Origin: Streptomyces sp. NBC_00659 | Lineage (GTDB): Bacteria; Actinomycetota; Actinomycetes; Streptomycetales; Streptomycetaceae | Length of the DNA stretch: 64,000 nt | Reading direction: 5' to 3' | Assembly (NCBI RefSeq): GCF_036226925.1 | Contig: NZ_CP109031.1 | Coordinates: 3,348,001-3,412,000 of the forward strand | Part shown: positions 6,769 to 16,071 of the stretch, piece after piece | How positions within the stretch are numbered: the stretch's first letter is position 1 | Layout of the letters: every line of letters begins with the position of its first letter | Program-made: the position numbers and the translations under genes | The notes under the pieces: generated by a model | What the model was told of the DNA's origin: nothing | What the model saw: only the letters and a program-made list of their open reading frames with translations | Database searches by the model: none

Positions 6769-9386
6769 TGTCCACGACCGCTACCGACGGGGGCGGGCCC
6801 CGCCCCACGATCGTGCTCGTCGGCCACGGCATGGTCGGCCAGCGCTTCCTCGAAGCGCTCGCCGAACGCGGTCTGACCGCCACACACCGCGTGGTCGTGC
6901 TGTGCGAGGAGCCGCGCCCCGCCTACGACCGCGTCGCCCTCACCTCGTACTTCTCCGGGAAGACCCCCGAGGACCTCTCCATGACCGACATGGAGTTCAT
7001 CCGCGGGCACGGCATCGAGCTGCACGTCGGCGACCCGGCCGAGTCGGTCGACCGGGCCGCGCGCACCGTGACGGCCAGGTCCGGTCTGACGGTCGGCTAC
7101 GACACCCTCGTTCTGGCCACCGGCTCGTTCCCGTTCGTCCCGCCGGTCCCCGGCAAGGACGCCGAGGGCTGTTTCGTCTACCGCACGATCGACGACCTGC
7201 TCGCCATCGAGGAGTACGCGAGGTCGCGGGCGACGACCGGAGCCGTCGTCGGCGGCGGTCTGCTGGGCCTGGAGGCCGCGGGTGCGCTCAAGGGCCTCGG
7301 ACTCACCAGCCACATCGTGGAGTTCGCGCCCCGTCTGATGCCGGTGCAGGTCGACGAGGGCGGCGGGGCCGCGCTCCTGCGCACGATCGAGGACATGGGC
7401 CTGTCCGTCCACACGGGCGTGGGCACACAGGCGATCGTGGTCGGCGAGGACGGCGCTGTCACCGGAATGAAGCTGTCCGACGGCTCCGAACTCGCCACCG
7501 ACCTGGTGGTGTTCTCCGCCGGTGTCCGCCCCCGCGACCAACTGGCCCGCGACTGCGGTCTGACGGTCGGCGAGCGCGGCGGCATCACCGTCGACGAGCA
7601 GTGCCGTACGGTCACCGATCCTCAGGTGTTCGCGATCGGCGAGTGCGCGCTGGCGGCGGACGGCCGGGTGTACGGCCTGGTGGCGCCCGGCTACGAGCAG
7701 GCGGAGACGGCCGCGGCGACCATCGCCGAGGACGAGAGGGCGTTCACGGGCGCGGACCTGTCCACCAAGCTCAAGCTGCTCGGCGTCGACGTGGCGTCCT
7801 TCGGCGACGCCCACGGCACCACCGAGGACTGCCTGGACGTCGTCTACTCCGACTCCCGCGCGGGCCTGTACAAGAAGCTGGTCATCGGCCGGGACGGCAC
7901 ACTGCTCGGCGGCATCCTGATCGGCGACGCGGAGGCGTACGGAACGCTGCGCGCCTTCACCGGCTCGGTCCCGCCGGTCTCCCCGGAGTCCCTGGTCCTG
8001 CCGGCGGGGGCGGGCGCCCCCGTGCAGCTCGGCCCGTCCGCGCTGCCGGACGAGGCGGTCGTCTGCTCCTGCCACAACGTCACCAAGGGCACGATCCGCG
8101 GCGCGGTGACCGAGCACTCCTGCACCACCGTGCCCGAGGTCAAGAAGTGCACCAAGGCCGGTACGGGCTGCGGCAGTTGCGTCAAGGTGCTCGGCCAGCT
8201 GGTCACCGCCGAGCTGGAGGCGAGCGGCGTCGAGGTCGACAAGGGCCTGTGCGGCTGCTTCGGACAGACCCGCGAGGAGCTGTACGAGATCGTCCTGGCG
8301 CTCAGGATCGCCTCGTACCGGACGCTGCTGGACCGGTACGGCCGCGAGGACGCCCGGGGCGGTGACGGCTGCGAGGTCTGCAAGCCCGCCGTGGGTTCGA
8401 TCATCGCCTCCCTCGCCCCCACGATCGGCGCCGACGGCTACGTCCTGGACGGCGAACAGGCCGCGCTCCAGGACACCAACGACCACTTCCTCGCCAACCT
8501 CCAGAAGAACGGCTCGTACTCGATCGTGCCGCGCATCCCCGGCGGCGAGATCACTCCCGAGAAGCTCATCGTGATCGGCGAGGTGGCACGGGACTTCGGG
8601 CTCTACACGAAGATCACCGGCGGTCAGCGCATCGACCTGTTCGGTGCGCGGGTGGAGCAACTCCCGCTGATCTGGGCACGGCTGGTGGACGCCGGCTTCG
8701 AGTCCGGGCACGCGTACGGCAAGTCGCTGCGGACGGTGAAGTCCTGCGTCGGACAGACCTGGTGCCGGTACGGCGTGCAGGACTCGGTGCGGATGGCGAT
8801 CGACCTGGAGCTGCGCTACCGGGGTCTGCGGTCCCCGCACAAGCTCAAGTCGGCGGTCTCCGGGTGCGCCCGCGAGTGCGCCGAGGCCCAGTCCAAGGAC
8901 TTCGGCATCATCGCCACCTCCAACGGCTGGAACCTCTACGTCGGCGGCAACGGCGGCGCGACCCCACGCCACGCCGACCTGCTGGCCCAGGACCTGTCGG
9001 ACGCCGAACTGGTCCGTCTGATCGACCGCTTCCTGATGTTCTACATCCGCACCGCGGACCGCCTGGAGCGCACCTCGACCTGGCTGGAGCGGATTCCCGG
9101 CGGCCTCGACCACGTCCGCGAGGTGGTCGTGGAGGACTCGCTCGGCATCTGCGAGGAGCTGGAGTCGCTGATGACCGCGCATGTCGCGAACTACCGGGAC
9201 GAGTGGGCCGAGACCATCAACGACCCGGAGAAGCTGGGCCGGTTCGTGTCGTTCGTGAACGCCCCCGACACCCCGGACCCGGTCGTCGGCTTCGTTCCCG
9301 AGCGCGACCAGATCAAGCCCGACCTGCCGCTGCTGACCATCGGACACCGACCCCTGGAAGCCCTGGAAGGAAGTGCCCAGCGATGA
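6768..9386 (+). CDS. nirB: Nitrite reductase [NAD(P)H], large subunit
   Basis: Cytoplasmic assimilatory siroheme nitrite reductase, 872 residues: nitrite + 3 NAD(P)H to ammonium. Domains in order: FAD-binding Rossmann (IVLVGHGMVGQRF near residue 11), NAD-binding Rossmann (VVGGGLLGLEAAGALKG), a BFD-like [2Fe-2S] site (CSCHNVTKG from Cys433 and CTKAGTGCGSC), then the siroheme half-domains. The 4Fe-4S/siroheme cysteines are C660, C666 (SCVGQTWC) and C700, C704 (SGCAREC). All ligands are intact. It starts on the ATG overlapping the preceding stop and ends in an ATGA overlap with nirD, so the three genes form one operon, plausibly under GlnR. Confidence 0.97.
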   Translation: MSTTATDGGGPRPTIVLVGHGMVGQRFLEALAERGLTATHRVVVLCEEPRPAYDRVALTSYFSGKTPEDLSMTDMEFIRGHGIELHVGDPAESVDRAARTVTARSGLTVGYDTLVLATGSFPFVPPVPGKDAEGCFVYRTIDDLLAIEEYARSRATTGAVVGGGLLGLEAAGALKGLGLTSHIVEFAPRLMPVQVDEGGGAALLRTIEDMGLSVHTGVGTQAIVVGEDGAVTGMKLSDGSELATDLVVFSAGVRPRDQLARDCGLTVGERGGITVDEQCRTVTDPQVFAIGECALAADGRVYGLVAPGYEQAETAAATIAEDERAFTGADLSTKLKLLGVDVASFGDAHGTTEDCLDVVYSDSRAGLYKKLVIGRDGTLLGGILIGDAEAYGTLRAFTGSVPPVSPESLVLPAGAGAPVQLGPSALPDEAVVCSCHNVTKGTIRGAVTEHSCTTVPEVKKCTKAGTGCGSCVKVLGQLVTAELEASGVEVDKGLCGCFGQTREELYEIVLALRIASYRTLLDRYGREDARGGDGCEVCKPAVGSIIASLAPTIGADGYVLDGEQAALQDTNDHFLANLQKNGSYSIVPRIPGGEITPEKLIVIGEVARDFGLYTKITGGQRIDLFGARVEQLPLIWARLVDAGFESGHAYGKSLRTVKSCVGQTWCRYGVQDSVRMAIDLELRYRGLRSPHKLKSAVSGCARECAEAQSKDFGIIATSNGWNLYVGGNGGATPRHADLLAQDLSDAELVRLIDRFLMFYIRTADRLERTSTWLERIPGGLDHVREVVVEDSLGICEELESLMTAHVANYRDEWAETINDPEKLGRFVSFVNAPDTPDPVVGFVPERDQIKPDLPLLTIGHRPLEALEGSAQR

Positions 9387-9745
9387 CCCTGGCACCCGAG
9401 ACGACCCGGCCGACGACGGCCCTCACGCTCCAGCTCCTGCTGGAGGGCGGCTGGTTCACGGTCTGCGAGCTGTCCCTGCTGACCCCGGGGCGGGGCGTCG
9501 CCGCCCTCCTCCCGGACGGCCGCCAGGTCGCCCTGTTCACCGACCGCGCGGGACGGACGTACGCGATCGACAACCGTGATCCGTTCAGCGGGGCGGCGGT
9601 GCTCTCCCGCGGGCTGACCGGAACCCACCGGGGCCGCCCGTTCGTCGCCTCGCCGCTGCTCAAGCAGCGCTTCGACCTGGAGTCCGGGCGGTGCCTGGAC
9701 GACGAGGAGGTACGGGTGGAGACGTACGAGGTGCGGGCCGCCTGA
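9383..9745 (+). CDS. nirD: Nitrite reductase [NAD(P)H], small subunit
   Basis: A 120-residue NirD protein, the small partner of NirB. It has a Rieske-like fold, shown by VCELSLLTPGRGVAALLPDG, the strand QVALFTDRAGRTYAID and NRDPFSGAAVLSRG, but lacks the Cys/His pairs of true Rieske centres, as is normal for NirD. It starts within the nirB stop (ATGA overlap). Downstream lies a large hairpin before a convergent gene, which makes nirD the last gene of the operon. Confidence 0.95.
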   Translation: MTLAPETTRPTTALTLQLLLEGGWFTVCELSLLTPGRGVAALLPDGRQVALFTDRAGRTYAIDNRDPFSGAAVLSRGLTGTHRGRPFVASPLLKQRFDLESGRCLDDEEVRVETYEVRAA

Positions 9746-9747
9746 GC

Positions 9748-9806
9748 CGGGCCGGGCCAGGCCTGTCCGGGCCGGACAGCCTGACCCGGGCCGGGCCGGG
9801 TCTCCC
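9748..9806. terminator. Hairpin between convergent nirD and SDR gene
   Basis: The core is CTGTCCG-GGC-CGGACAG (9763-9779), flanked by near-symmetric GCCGGGCC blocks that can extend the stem. It fills the gap between two convergent stops. Confidence 0.6.
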
Positions 9807-9823
9807 GGGGTGCAGCCGCGCTG

Positions 9824-10753
9824 TCAGCCCTTGAGTCCCTCGTACGTGACGCCCGTCAGCCGCTCCGAGGCGGCCCAGAGCAGCTCCGCCCTGGTGTCGT
9901 CGCGGGTCCGGCCGGCCCGCCAGGACGTCGCGGGCGAGCCGCGCCACATCGCGAACGACGGTCCGACGAAGGTGTCGGGCCGCACACCGGGGGCGGTGGC
10001 CGCGTACAGCGACGGCAGGGCGCCGGACTCGGCGCTCTGTGCGAAGACACGGTTGCCGATCTCCATCAGCCGCTCGGCGCGCTTGCGTCCCTCCAGCCGG
10101 GGCCCGGCGGTCTGCAGGTTGGTGGAGGCGTACCCGGGGTGCGCCGCGGCCGCGACGACATCGGACCCGACGACGGACAGCCGCCGCGCGAGCTCGTGCG
10201 TGAAGAGGAGATTGGCGCTCTTGGACCGGCCGTAGGCGATCCACTTGCGATACGGCCCCTTCTCGCTGTCGAGGTCGTCGAGGTCGATGTCCGAGAGCGC
10301 GTGGACCATGCTCGACACGGTGACGATCCGCGCGCCGGGGGTCTTCACGATCATGGGGAACAGCAGCCCGGTGAGCGCGAAGTGCCCGAGGTGGTTCACA
10401 CCGAACTGCGTCTCGAATCCGTCGGCCGTCGTTCCGTACGGCAGCGCCATCACGCCCGCGTTGTTCACGAGCAGGTCGAGGCGGTCGTAGGAGAAGGAGT
10501 CCGCGAACTCCCTTACGGACGCGAGGTCCCCGAGGTCGAGACGGCCGAACTCCACCTCGGCGCCGGGAACTTCGGCGGCGATCCGCTCGGCCGCTTCCCT
10601 GCCGCGGGTCTCGCTGCGGCAGGCGAGCACCACCCGGGCCCCGCCGCGCGCCAGCTCGCGCGCGGTGACGAGCCCCAGCCCGCTGTTGGCCCCGGTGACG
10701 ACGGCGACCCGCCCCCGCTGCCCGGGCATGTCCTTCGCACCCCAACCACCCAT
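9824..10753 (-). CDS. Short-chain dehydrogenase, retinol-dehydrogenase-like
   Basis: NAD(P)-dependent classical SDR of 309 residues with unknown substrate. The cofactor motif is VAVVTGANSGLGL, followed by LDLGDLASVREF, the NNAG motif in LLVNNAGVM, VNHLGHFALT, the catalytic Ser in VTVSSM and the Tyr-Lys pair in YGRSKSAN. The start at 10753 is supported by GGGAGGAG upstream; longer frames exist but lack a ribosome site. The C-terminal extension ending RLTGVTYEGLKG is typical of the subgroup annotated as retinol or protochlorophyllide reductase-like. It stands alone, convergent to nirD. Confidence 0.9.
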   Translation of the reverse strand: MGGWGAKDMPGQRGRVAVVTGANSGLGLVTARELARGGARVVLACRSETRGREAAERIAAEVPGAEVEFGRLDLGDLASVREFADSFSYDRLDLLVNNAGVMALPYGTTADGFETQFGVNHLGHFALTGLLFPMIVKTPGARIVTVSSMVHALSDIDLDDLDSEKGPYRKWIAYGRSKSANLLFTHELARRLSVVGSDVVAAAAHPGYASTNLQTAGPRLEGRKRAERLMEIGNRVFAQSAESGALPSLYAATAPGVRPDTFVGPSFAMWRGSPATSWRAGRTRDDTRAELLWAASERLTGVTYEGLKG

Positions 10754-10997
10754 GCGCCACTCCTCCCACTGTCTCACCGTCGGCCCCACCCTACGGACGC
10801 CGCTCCGCCCGGCGCACACCCCTCCGGATCCCGTACCGCGCGCCTGCCCCGATCACCTGCCAAGTCCCGCACTCCGTGAGGACGACACCGAGCGCGGCGC
10901 CCGCGTTGCGGGGGGCACCGACCAGGTGAAGAGTGGAATGTGGGCCCGGTCCGCAACGGATGAAGCAAGCACCCCGCGAAGCGCATCTGGAACCCCC

Positions 10998-12455
10998 ATG
11001 GCCAGAACCTTCAGGCGACGCGCCGTCCACAGCGTCAACGCATCCCTCTTGGCGACGACGCTCGCATTTCCAGCCGGTCTGACAAGTGCGACAGCAGCGC
11101 TCCAGGCCCCCAGCGCGAGCAGGACGTCGGCAGTCGGGACAACACCGCCTCCTGAACCGGGGGACAGTCCGCCTCCCTCGTCGACGCCGAGTGGCACGCC
11201 GACGCCCAGCGGCACCACCTCCACACCGAGTGGGACGCCGACACCCAGCGGCACCACCTCCGCACCGACCGGCGCGTCGTCGGATCAGGAACACACACCG
11301 GACTCTGACCGGTCGTCACAGCCGCCGGGTTCCGGTGACACGGAGCAAGGGGATACCGACCCCCTCACGGAACAAAAGAAACAAATCGATGAAACCACGA
11401 CGCGCCTGAACGAGACGAAGGGAATCGTTCCCGAGGAACTCACGCCGACTGTCGACGAATTGACCACCACGCTCGAAGCGGTCAAGGACCCCGAGACGTC
11501 GCTGCGGGACCGGCAAGGGGTCATCGAGAGCGTCGGACATCTGACCATCGCGCTGACGGCCACCGGTGACGACAGCACACCTCCGCAGCTCCGGAAACAG
11601 CTGACCGCGCTCGTGAAGCAGGTGTCCTCCGCCCTAAAGGTGGGGTACGACGCGCAGGTGCCGTCCGAGACGCGGTCCTCCGTTCTCCTGGTCATGATGC
11701 GCACGACGTCCGCGCTGGACATGATCTGCGACTCCCGGACACCCGCGGAGCTGCGAGGACAGCTGCTGGCGATTACGGGAGGGTTGAGCAGCGCGGTGAC
11801 GGGGGGCCGTCAGACGGCCTCGCTCCGGGGGTTCGAGGAACAGATGGGCGTCGCGCAGGCGGACGCCACCGCCACCCCGGAAACGTCCCCGGCGAGCGCA
11901 GCCGCGGCGATGCCTCCGAAGCACCGGAACGAGCTCGTTCGGGCCGTGTACGAGCAGAACGAGAAGCTGCAGGTGTTCAACAATCCCGAGTCGTCGTCCA
12001 AGGACCGGGCCGAAGCCGAGAAGGACATGCGGGATCGGTCCGCTCGCATCAGCGACCAGCAGGAGGAGGCGGCCTCGGCCCAGGGACGGCCGAAGGACCC
12101 TCTCGGCAAGGCGGCCGAGACCTGCAGCACCGCCATATTCCAATCGTCGGCCGGGGACGAACTCCCCGAGGAGCTGAAGGACCTGGTTCCCGGCAGTTGG
12201 CGTCCGGAAGGAGTCAAGGACTTCTGGAAGAGCAAGGAAAAGAGCAACGTCCTGCTCGACGTCCTCGCCGAGTTGGAGAACAACGAGAACGTCCGCGCAC
12301 CGATCAAGATCGCACCGCTCATCATGGAGCTCGCCAAGGTCGTTCCGAGGGACGATCTGTGGTCCACCATCGGCCAGCGGGCTTCTTACTGCCGGTCGAC
12401 CGCCGCCTACCTCGACGAGGACTACGGGGTCGCCGTCGGCACCTGGCTCGAATAA
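10998..12455 (+). CDS. Secreted Pro/Thr-rich protein of unknown function
   Basis: A 485-residue protein I do not recognise. Residues 1 to about 34 form a signal peptide (RRRAVHSVNASLLATTLAF). A low-complexity Pro/Ser/Thr/Gly stalk of about 80 residues follows, containing two copies of TPSGTPTPSGTTS. The rest (about 360 residues) is charged and probably helical, including EQKKQIDETTTRLNETKG and EKDMRDRSARISDQQEE, with three cysteines (MICDS, AETCSTA, ASYCRS). The start at 10998 was chosen for the signal peptide; its ribosome site is weak and an ATG at 10939 is possible. It overlaps the next convergent gene by 34 bp. The two may be a functional pair, but that is inference. Confidence 0.7.
   Translation: MARTFRRRAVHSVNASLLATTLAFPAGLTSATAALQAPSASRTSAVGTTPPPEPGDSPPPSSTPSGTPTPSGTTSTPSGTPTPSGTTSAPTGASSDQEHTPDSDRSSQPPGSGDTEQGDTDPLTEQKKQIDETTTRLNETKGIVPEELTPTVDELTTTLEAVKDPETSLRDRQGVIESVGHLTIALTATGDDSTPPQLRKQLTALVKQVSSALKVGYDAQVPSETRSSVLLVMMRTTSALDMICDSRTPAELRGQLLAITGGLSSAVTGGRQTASLRGFEEQMGVAQADATATPETSPASAAAAMPPKHRNELVRAVYEQNEKLQVFNNPESSSKDRAEAEKDMRDRSARISDQQEEAASAQGRPKDPLGKAAETCSTAIFQSSAGDELPEELKDLVPGSWRPEGVKDFWKSKEKSNVLLDVLAELENNENVRAPIKIAPLIMELAKVVPRDDLWSTIGQRASYCRSTAAYLDEDYGVAVGTWLE
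11184..11261 (+). repeat. 39-bp in-frame direct duplication
   Basis: Two adjacent 39-bp copies (11184-11222, 11223-11261), nearly identical, encode TPSGTPTPSGTTS twice in the stalk of the secreted protein. Length is a multiple of three, so the frame is kept. Confidence 0.8.
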
Positions 12456-13930
12456 CCCGGTGGTAGCAGAACAGGGGGCGGAGCCAGCAGCTCGGCGAGG
12501 GAGACCTCGTAACTCATATGCGCCTCCGCAACCCCGTATCTTCCCAGCTCTCTCCTCTCCTTCCGGCCCAGACCCGTCTCCCCTTTGAAATCGAACGGAG
12601 AAATGAACGACTCAGGGTCGCGTTTCGGGGACCAGATCGCCGTCACGTAGCGCGGCTTGCGCGTCAGATTCACAAGGTTGTCGTTGTGCCGCACTCTCCC
12701 GTGGTAAATGATCTGCTGGAAACACCCCAATTCCGGGGCGCAGTAGTATCGCCCGGCATCCGGATCCCATGAATAATGAGGAGTTTTGAATTCCTCCACT
12801 CCGAGCTTCCCTCGATCCTTCCTCATGTACGAGATCGTGAGGTCGACGCTCAGGATGTCGTACTTGGCGTCCTTGGGAAGCTGGACCACATGCTTGCGCG
12901 TGTATTCCTCCCCGATTTCGAGCCGGTTGCCGGGACCGTAGAAATGCCCGCTGCTGATCGCGCTGTACACGAGGTGGTCGACATAGCGCTCCGCTTCCCC
13001 CGAGTCCTCGCCCCGCCGGCCCGCACTTTCCCGCCACTCCCGCATCAGGTCCCTGTCGGCAGGGTTTTTGGAGTACACACCCCCTCTGCCGGAGACTCTG
13101 TAGGTGTCGTTGAGGATGTACACCGGAATCCCTCCGGTGTTCTTCATGTACAGCGTCAGCGGGACCTGGAGAAACCCGAGCGAACGATCCACCCGCGACC
13201 TCCCGAATTCCGCCTTCAGAGTGAGGTGCATCGGGGCCGCCGCAGGCTGGTACATGGTCGAATACGCCAGGCTGACGCCTGTCAGGAGCGCGGTGGCGAC
13301 CACTCCGGCCGCGAACCTCTTGGGCTGTGGGATTTCCTTCCACGACCTGTTCCGCACAAGAAGACACAGGGCCCACAGAGACCAACACCAAAGCGGCATG
13401 AACACCAGCACATAGGGCGTGAACTCCATCTCTTCGAGCCACATGAACAGCAGCAGGCTGTCGGTGGCCAGCGCGATGAGCACGCCGAGCAGGACGATCG
13501 CCCCGGAGGCACGGAACTGTCGTTTTCCCCCGTAGTCGAGTGCCGCGACGGCCGCCACGCCCTGCACCGCACCCGACAGGACGAACACGATCCCATTGAG
13601 CCGTTGCGCGAAGGTCAGGGCCCCGAAGGCGTCGGGCCCCCCGACGACCGCGCTGAGGGCCATGGACGCGAGCAGCCCGGCCACCATGAGCACGGTGACC
13701 GCGTGCCGTCTCCCCGCGCGGTCGGGCCACGTCCCGCTGTCGCCTCCGCGCCAGCAGACGGTAGCCGGATCCTCCAGATCCAGGTCCTCCGGATGACCGA
13801 GGCGCCCGAGGATCCTCCGCAGTCCGGCTGCCGACCAGGCATGGCCCACCGTCTCTCCGCCCACGACGACCCGCCGCAGCCCACGGCTGTCCGGCGGCTC
13901 GACAACGACCCAGGGACGGATGCTCATCAT
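12422..13930 (-). CDS. Unknown membrane protein, five helices plus external domain
   Basis: A 502-residue protein without a family I can name. The N-terminus (MMSIRPWVVVEPPDSRGLRR) is cytosolic. Five hydrophobic segments follow: AVTVLMVAGLLASMAL, LNGIVFVLSGAVQGVAAVAA, SGAIVLLGVLIALATDSLLL, YVLVFMPLWCWSLWALCLLV and FAAGVVATALLTGVSLAY. A C-terminal domain of about 290 residues is rich in Tyr, Asp and Arg with two Cys (YYCAPELGC). Codon third-position GC is lower here than in neighbouring genes, hinting at relaxed constraint or transfer. The ATG at 13927 or 13930 is the likely start. Its 3' end overlaps that of the secreted protein gene on the other strand by 34 bp. Confidence 0.7.
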   Translation of the reverse strand: MMSIRPWVVVEPPDSRGLRRVVVGGETVGHAWSAAGLRRILGRLGHPEDLDLEDPATVCWRGGDSGTWPDRAGRRHAVTVLMVAGLLASMALSAVVGGPDAFGALTFAQRLNGIVFVLSGAVQGVAAVAALDYGGKRQFRASGAIVLLGVLIALATDSLLLFMWLEEMEFTPYVLVFMPLWCWSLWALCLLVRNRSWKEIPQPKRFAAGVVATALLTGVSLAYSTMYQPAAAPMHLTLKAEFGRSRVDRSLGFLQVPLTLYMKNTGGIPVYILNDTYRVSGRGGVYSKNPADRDLMREWRESAGRRGEDSGEAERYVDHLVYSAISSGHFYGPGNRLEIGEEYTRKHVVQLPKDAKYDILSVDLTISYMRKDRGKLGVEEFKTPHYSWDPDAGRYYCAPELGCFQQIIYHGRVRHNDNLVNLTRKPRYVTAIWSPKRDPESFISPFDFKGETGLGRKERRELGRYGVAEAHMSYEVSLAELLAPPPVLLPPGYSSQVPTATP

Positions 13931-14027
13931 GGGCCCAGACTGGAACCCGCGATGGCCCGGTGCACGCGGAGCTACCCCGTTCGGCTCCCCGGAGCGCCCG
14001 GGGTGCGGCACGCGCGTCCGCCCGCTG

Positions 14028-15704
14028 TCAGCCGACGCACACGTTCTTGTCGGCATGCGACTGCGGGATGCCGGCCGGGGGCTTGGCCGCGCCGGTGAGA
14101 GGCACTCCGGGGCCTTGGAAGTCGCGTCCGAGGACAAGTGTCATGTCGGTGCCGGGTCCTGAGCCGTCCTTGCCGGGGTGGAGCGCCGAGGCGGGCAGGC
14201 CCACCATCGCGGCGAGGGCCCGGGCCTGGTCGGCCTGGTCGGGCCCGTAGGCCAGGGTCGTACGGTCCTGCCGCGCCCCGGGGGCGTTGCCGCCGTTGGT
14301 GGAGTGGGCGACGCCCTTGGTGTTCTGCAGCCACTGCAGGGTGGTCTGCGCCGCGCCCTGGGGGCCACCCCCGTTGTAGACGAGGACCCGCACCCGCGAC
14401 GGGTCCGCCTTGGAGCCCTGGAGCTTGGCGTCCGAGGCCTTGGGCTTCTTCGTGACCTCGGTCAGCGAGACGTCGTTCTTGATCGCCGCGAGGAGCTCGG
14501 GCGCCCTGGTCCCGTCGGCCACCACGGTCCTGTGATTCTTCCCCTCGGCCGGATTGTCGACGACCGGGAACGTCGTGAAGGTGATGTGCTCGGAATCGAC
14601 CCGGTTGAGATCCTTGGCGAGGTCGGTGAGCTTGCCGACGCCGCCGATCCCGGTGTCCACCGTGAGCGACTTGGTGGCCGCGTTCGCCAGTTTGAAGAGC
14701 TTCCCGGGATCGGTGAGGGTGTTGCGGGACTTCATCTGACGGATCATCGAACCCAGGAACTGCTTCTGCAGGTCGATGCGGTCCAGGTCGCTGCCGTTCT
14801 TCAGCGAGTGACGGGTCCTGACGAACTGCAGAGCCTGTTCGCCCTGGACCGTGTGCGGGCCGGCGGCCAGGCGCAGATGGGAGCCCTGGCCCTGGCGGTC
14901 CGTGTCGTCGATGGCGTGGGTGAGGCAGATCGGGACGCCTCCGACAGCCGTGGAGAGGGTCTTCACGGCCTCGAAGTCGACCAGGATGAAGTGGTCGACC
15001 GGCAGGCCGGTGAGCTGGCTGACGGTCCGCATGGTGCAGCCCGGGTCGCGGCCCGCCTGACCGAGACTCTCGTTGAAGCGCGGGCCGAACGGCGCTTCGG
15101 GCGTCCCCTTGATCGTCTTGGTGGAGCCGTCCTTCTGCTTGGTCGGGCAGTCCGGGATGCCGGTGACCATGTCGCGCGGAATGCTCATCGCCGTCGCGTT
15201 CGACCGGTCCTTCGCCACATGGAAGAGGATCGTGGTGTCGGCGTGGCCCGGGCTCCCGGCGTCTCCGTACTTCCCGCCCAGGCCTATTCGGCTGTCGGTG
15301 CCGATGACCAGGATGTTCACCGCGTCGTCGCTGGTCGCGTTCTTGCTTCCCGCCGTGCCGACGTCCACCGTGCTGATGTTGTCGTTGAAGTGCCGGTACA
15401 GCATGTAGGCCCCGGCACTGCCCGCCAGCAGTACGAAGCCCAGCGTCCCCGCGGTCCACGTCAGGACCTTCCGCTTCGTGGACCGCTTGGCTTTCCGGGA
15501 TCTCACCGAGCCGCGGCGAGTGCCCTCGCCCGGCTCCGGGACGGGCCGCCGTTCCCCCTCGCGGCGCGCGCGCCTCCTTCGCTGCCCCGGCACCGTGGCG
15601 GCCGGAGCGCCATCGGCTCCTGTCTCCAGCCGGTACTCACCGGTCTCGGGGTCGAGGACCCACTGGTCCGCGGGGTCGATGTTGCTGCCGCCTTGCGTGT
15701 CCAC
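14028..15704 (-). CDS. LytR-CpsA-Psr (LCP) family wall glycopolymer ligase
   Basis: Membrane-anchored LCP enzyme of 558 residues, which transfers undecaprenyl-linked glycopolymers to peptidoglycan. A cytosolic N-terminus (IDPADQWVLDPETGEYRL, typical of Streptomyces LCPs) leads to a basic stretch and one transmembrane helix at residues 80-103. The LCP domain follows, with LVIGTDSR, HADTTILFHV, AMSIPRDM and the Arg-rich FVRTRHSL...DLDRIDLQKQFL. A LytR_C domain (RVLVYNGGGPQGAA) is at about residues 460-545. I chose GTG 15704 because the protein then starts like its relatives; GGAGG sits only three bases upstream. The 367 bp between this start and the next gene hold no supported gene. Confidence 0.92.
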   Translation of the reverse strand: MDTQGGSNIDPADQWVLDPETGEYRLETGADGAPAATVPGQRRRRARREGERRPVPEPGEGTRRGSVRSRKAKRSTKRKVLTWTAGTLGFVLLAGSAGAYMLYRHFNDNISTVDVGTAGSKNATSDDAVNILVIGTDSRIGLGGKYGDAGSPGHADTTILFHVAKDRSNATAMSIPRDMVTGIPDCPTKQKDGSTKTIKGTPEAPFGPRFNESLGQAGRDPGCTMRTVSQLTGLPVDHFILVDFEAVKTLSTAVGGVPICLTHAIDDTDRQGQGSHLRLAAGPHTVQGEQALQFVRTRHSLKNGSDLDRIDLQKQFLGSMIRQMKSRNTLTDPGKLFKLANAATKSLTVDTGIGGVGKLTDLAKDLNRVDSEHITFTTFPVVDNPAEGKNHRTVVADGTRAPELLAAIKNDVSLTEVTKKPKASDAKLQGSKADPSRVRVLVYNGGGPQGAAQTTLQWLQNTKGVAHSTNGGNAPGARQDRTTLAYGPDQADQARALAAMVGLPASALHPGKDGSGPGTDMTLVLGRDFQGPGVPLTGAAKPPAGIPQSHADKNVCVG

Positions 15705-15979
15705 GGTCCTCCGTCTGTGCTCCGCCGCCCCGGGGTCCTGCACCCGGCCCCTGCCGGATCCACCCCGCGGCCGACCTCGGGATGCCCGTTCAGACATTCG
15801 AATGCGGCCGATGGTTGCACACGGGCGACGCACAACAGCCCTGCCGGACAGAGAGCTTGACGGAACCCACGAGGTCTGCGGCGGCAACCCGAAACCGCGG
15901 TCCGCGTTGGAGGAGCGCGAGGTCGGCTACGTGCTCGCCGTCGCCGGCTCATCCCGGTCGGCAAGGATTTCATCCTCCG

Positions 15980-16008
15980 AGGTAGTCACTTTCCTCTAGG
16001 TACCTACT
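15980..16008. promoter_or_regulatory. Direct repeat upstream of NmrA-like gene
   Basis: AGGTAGTCACT (15980-15990) and AGGTACCTACT (15998-16008) are imperfect direct repeats spaced 18 bp, about 65 bp before the reductase start, in a locally AT-richer strip. The layout suits an operator for an HxlR- or MarR-type regulator, which is not in the window. Confidence 0.35.
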
Positions 16009-16071
16009 GCACCGAGCTTGTTAGCGTCGCCGTCATCGCGAGAAACCACAGGAAAGATAAGGGAGTTGAAC

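Noticed and set aside
6606..9395. Long open frame on the - strand opposite nirB
   Set aside because: Shadow of nirB caused by high GC; the nirB motifs on the + strand are decisive.
15705..16071. Possible extra gene between the LCP gene and the NmrA-like gene
   Set aside because: No start with a ribosome site and no recognisable product; upstream extension of the LCP frame lacks support.
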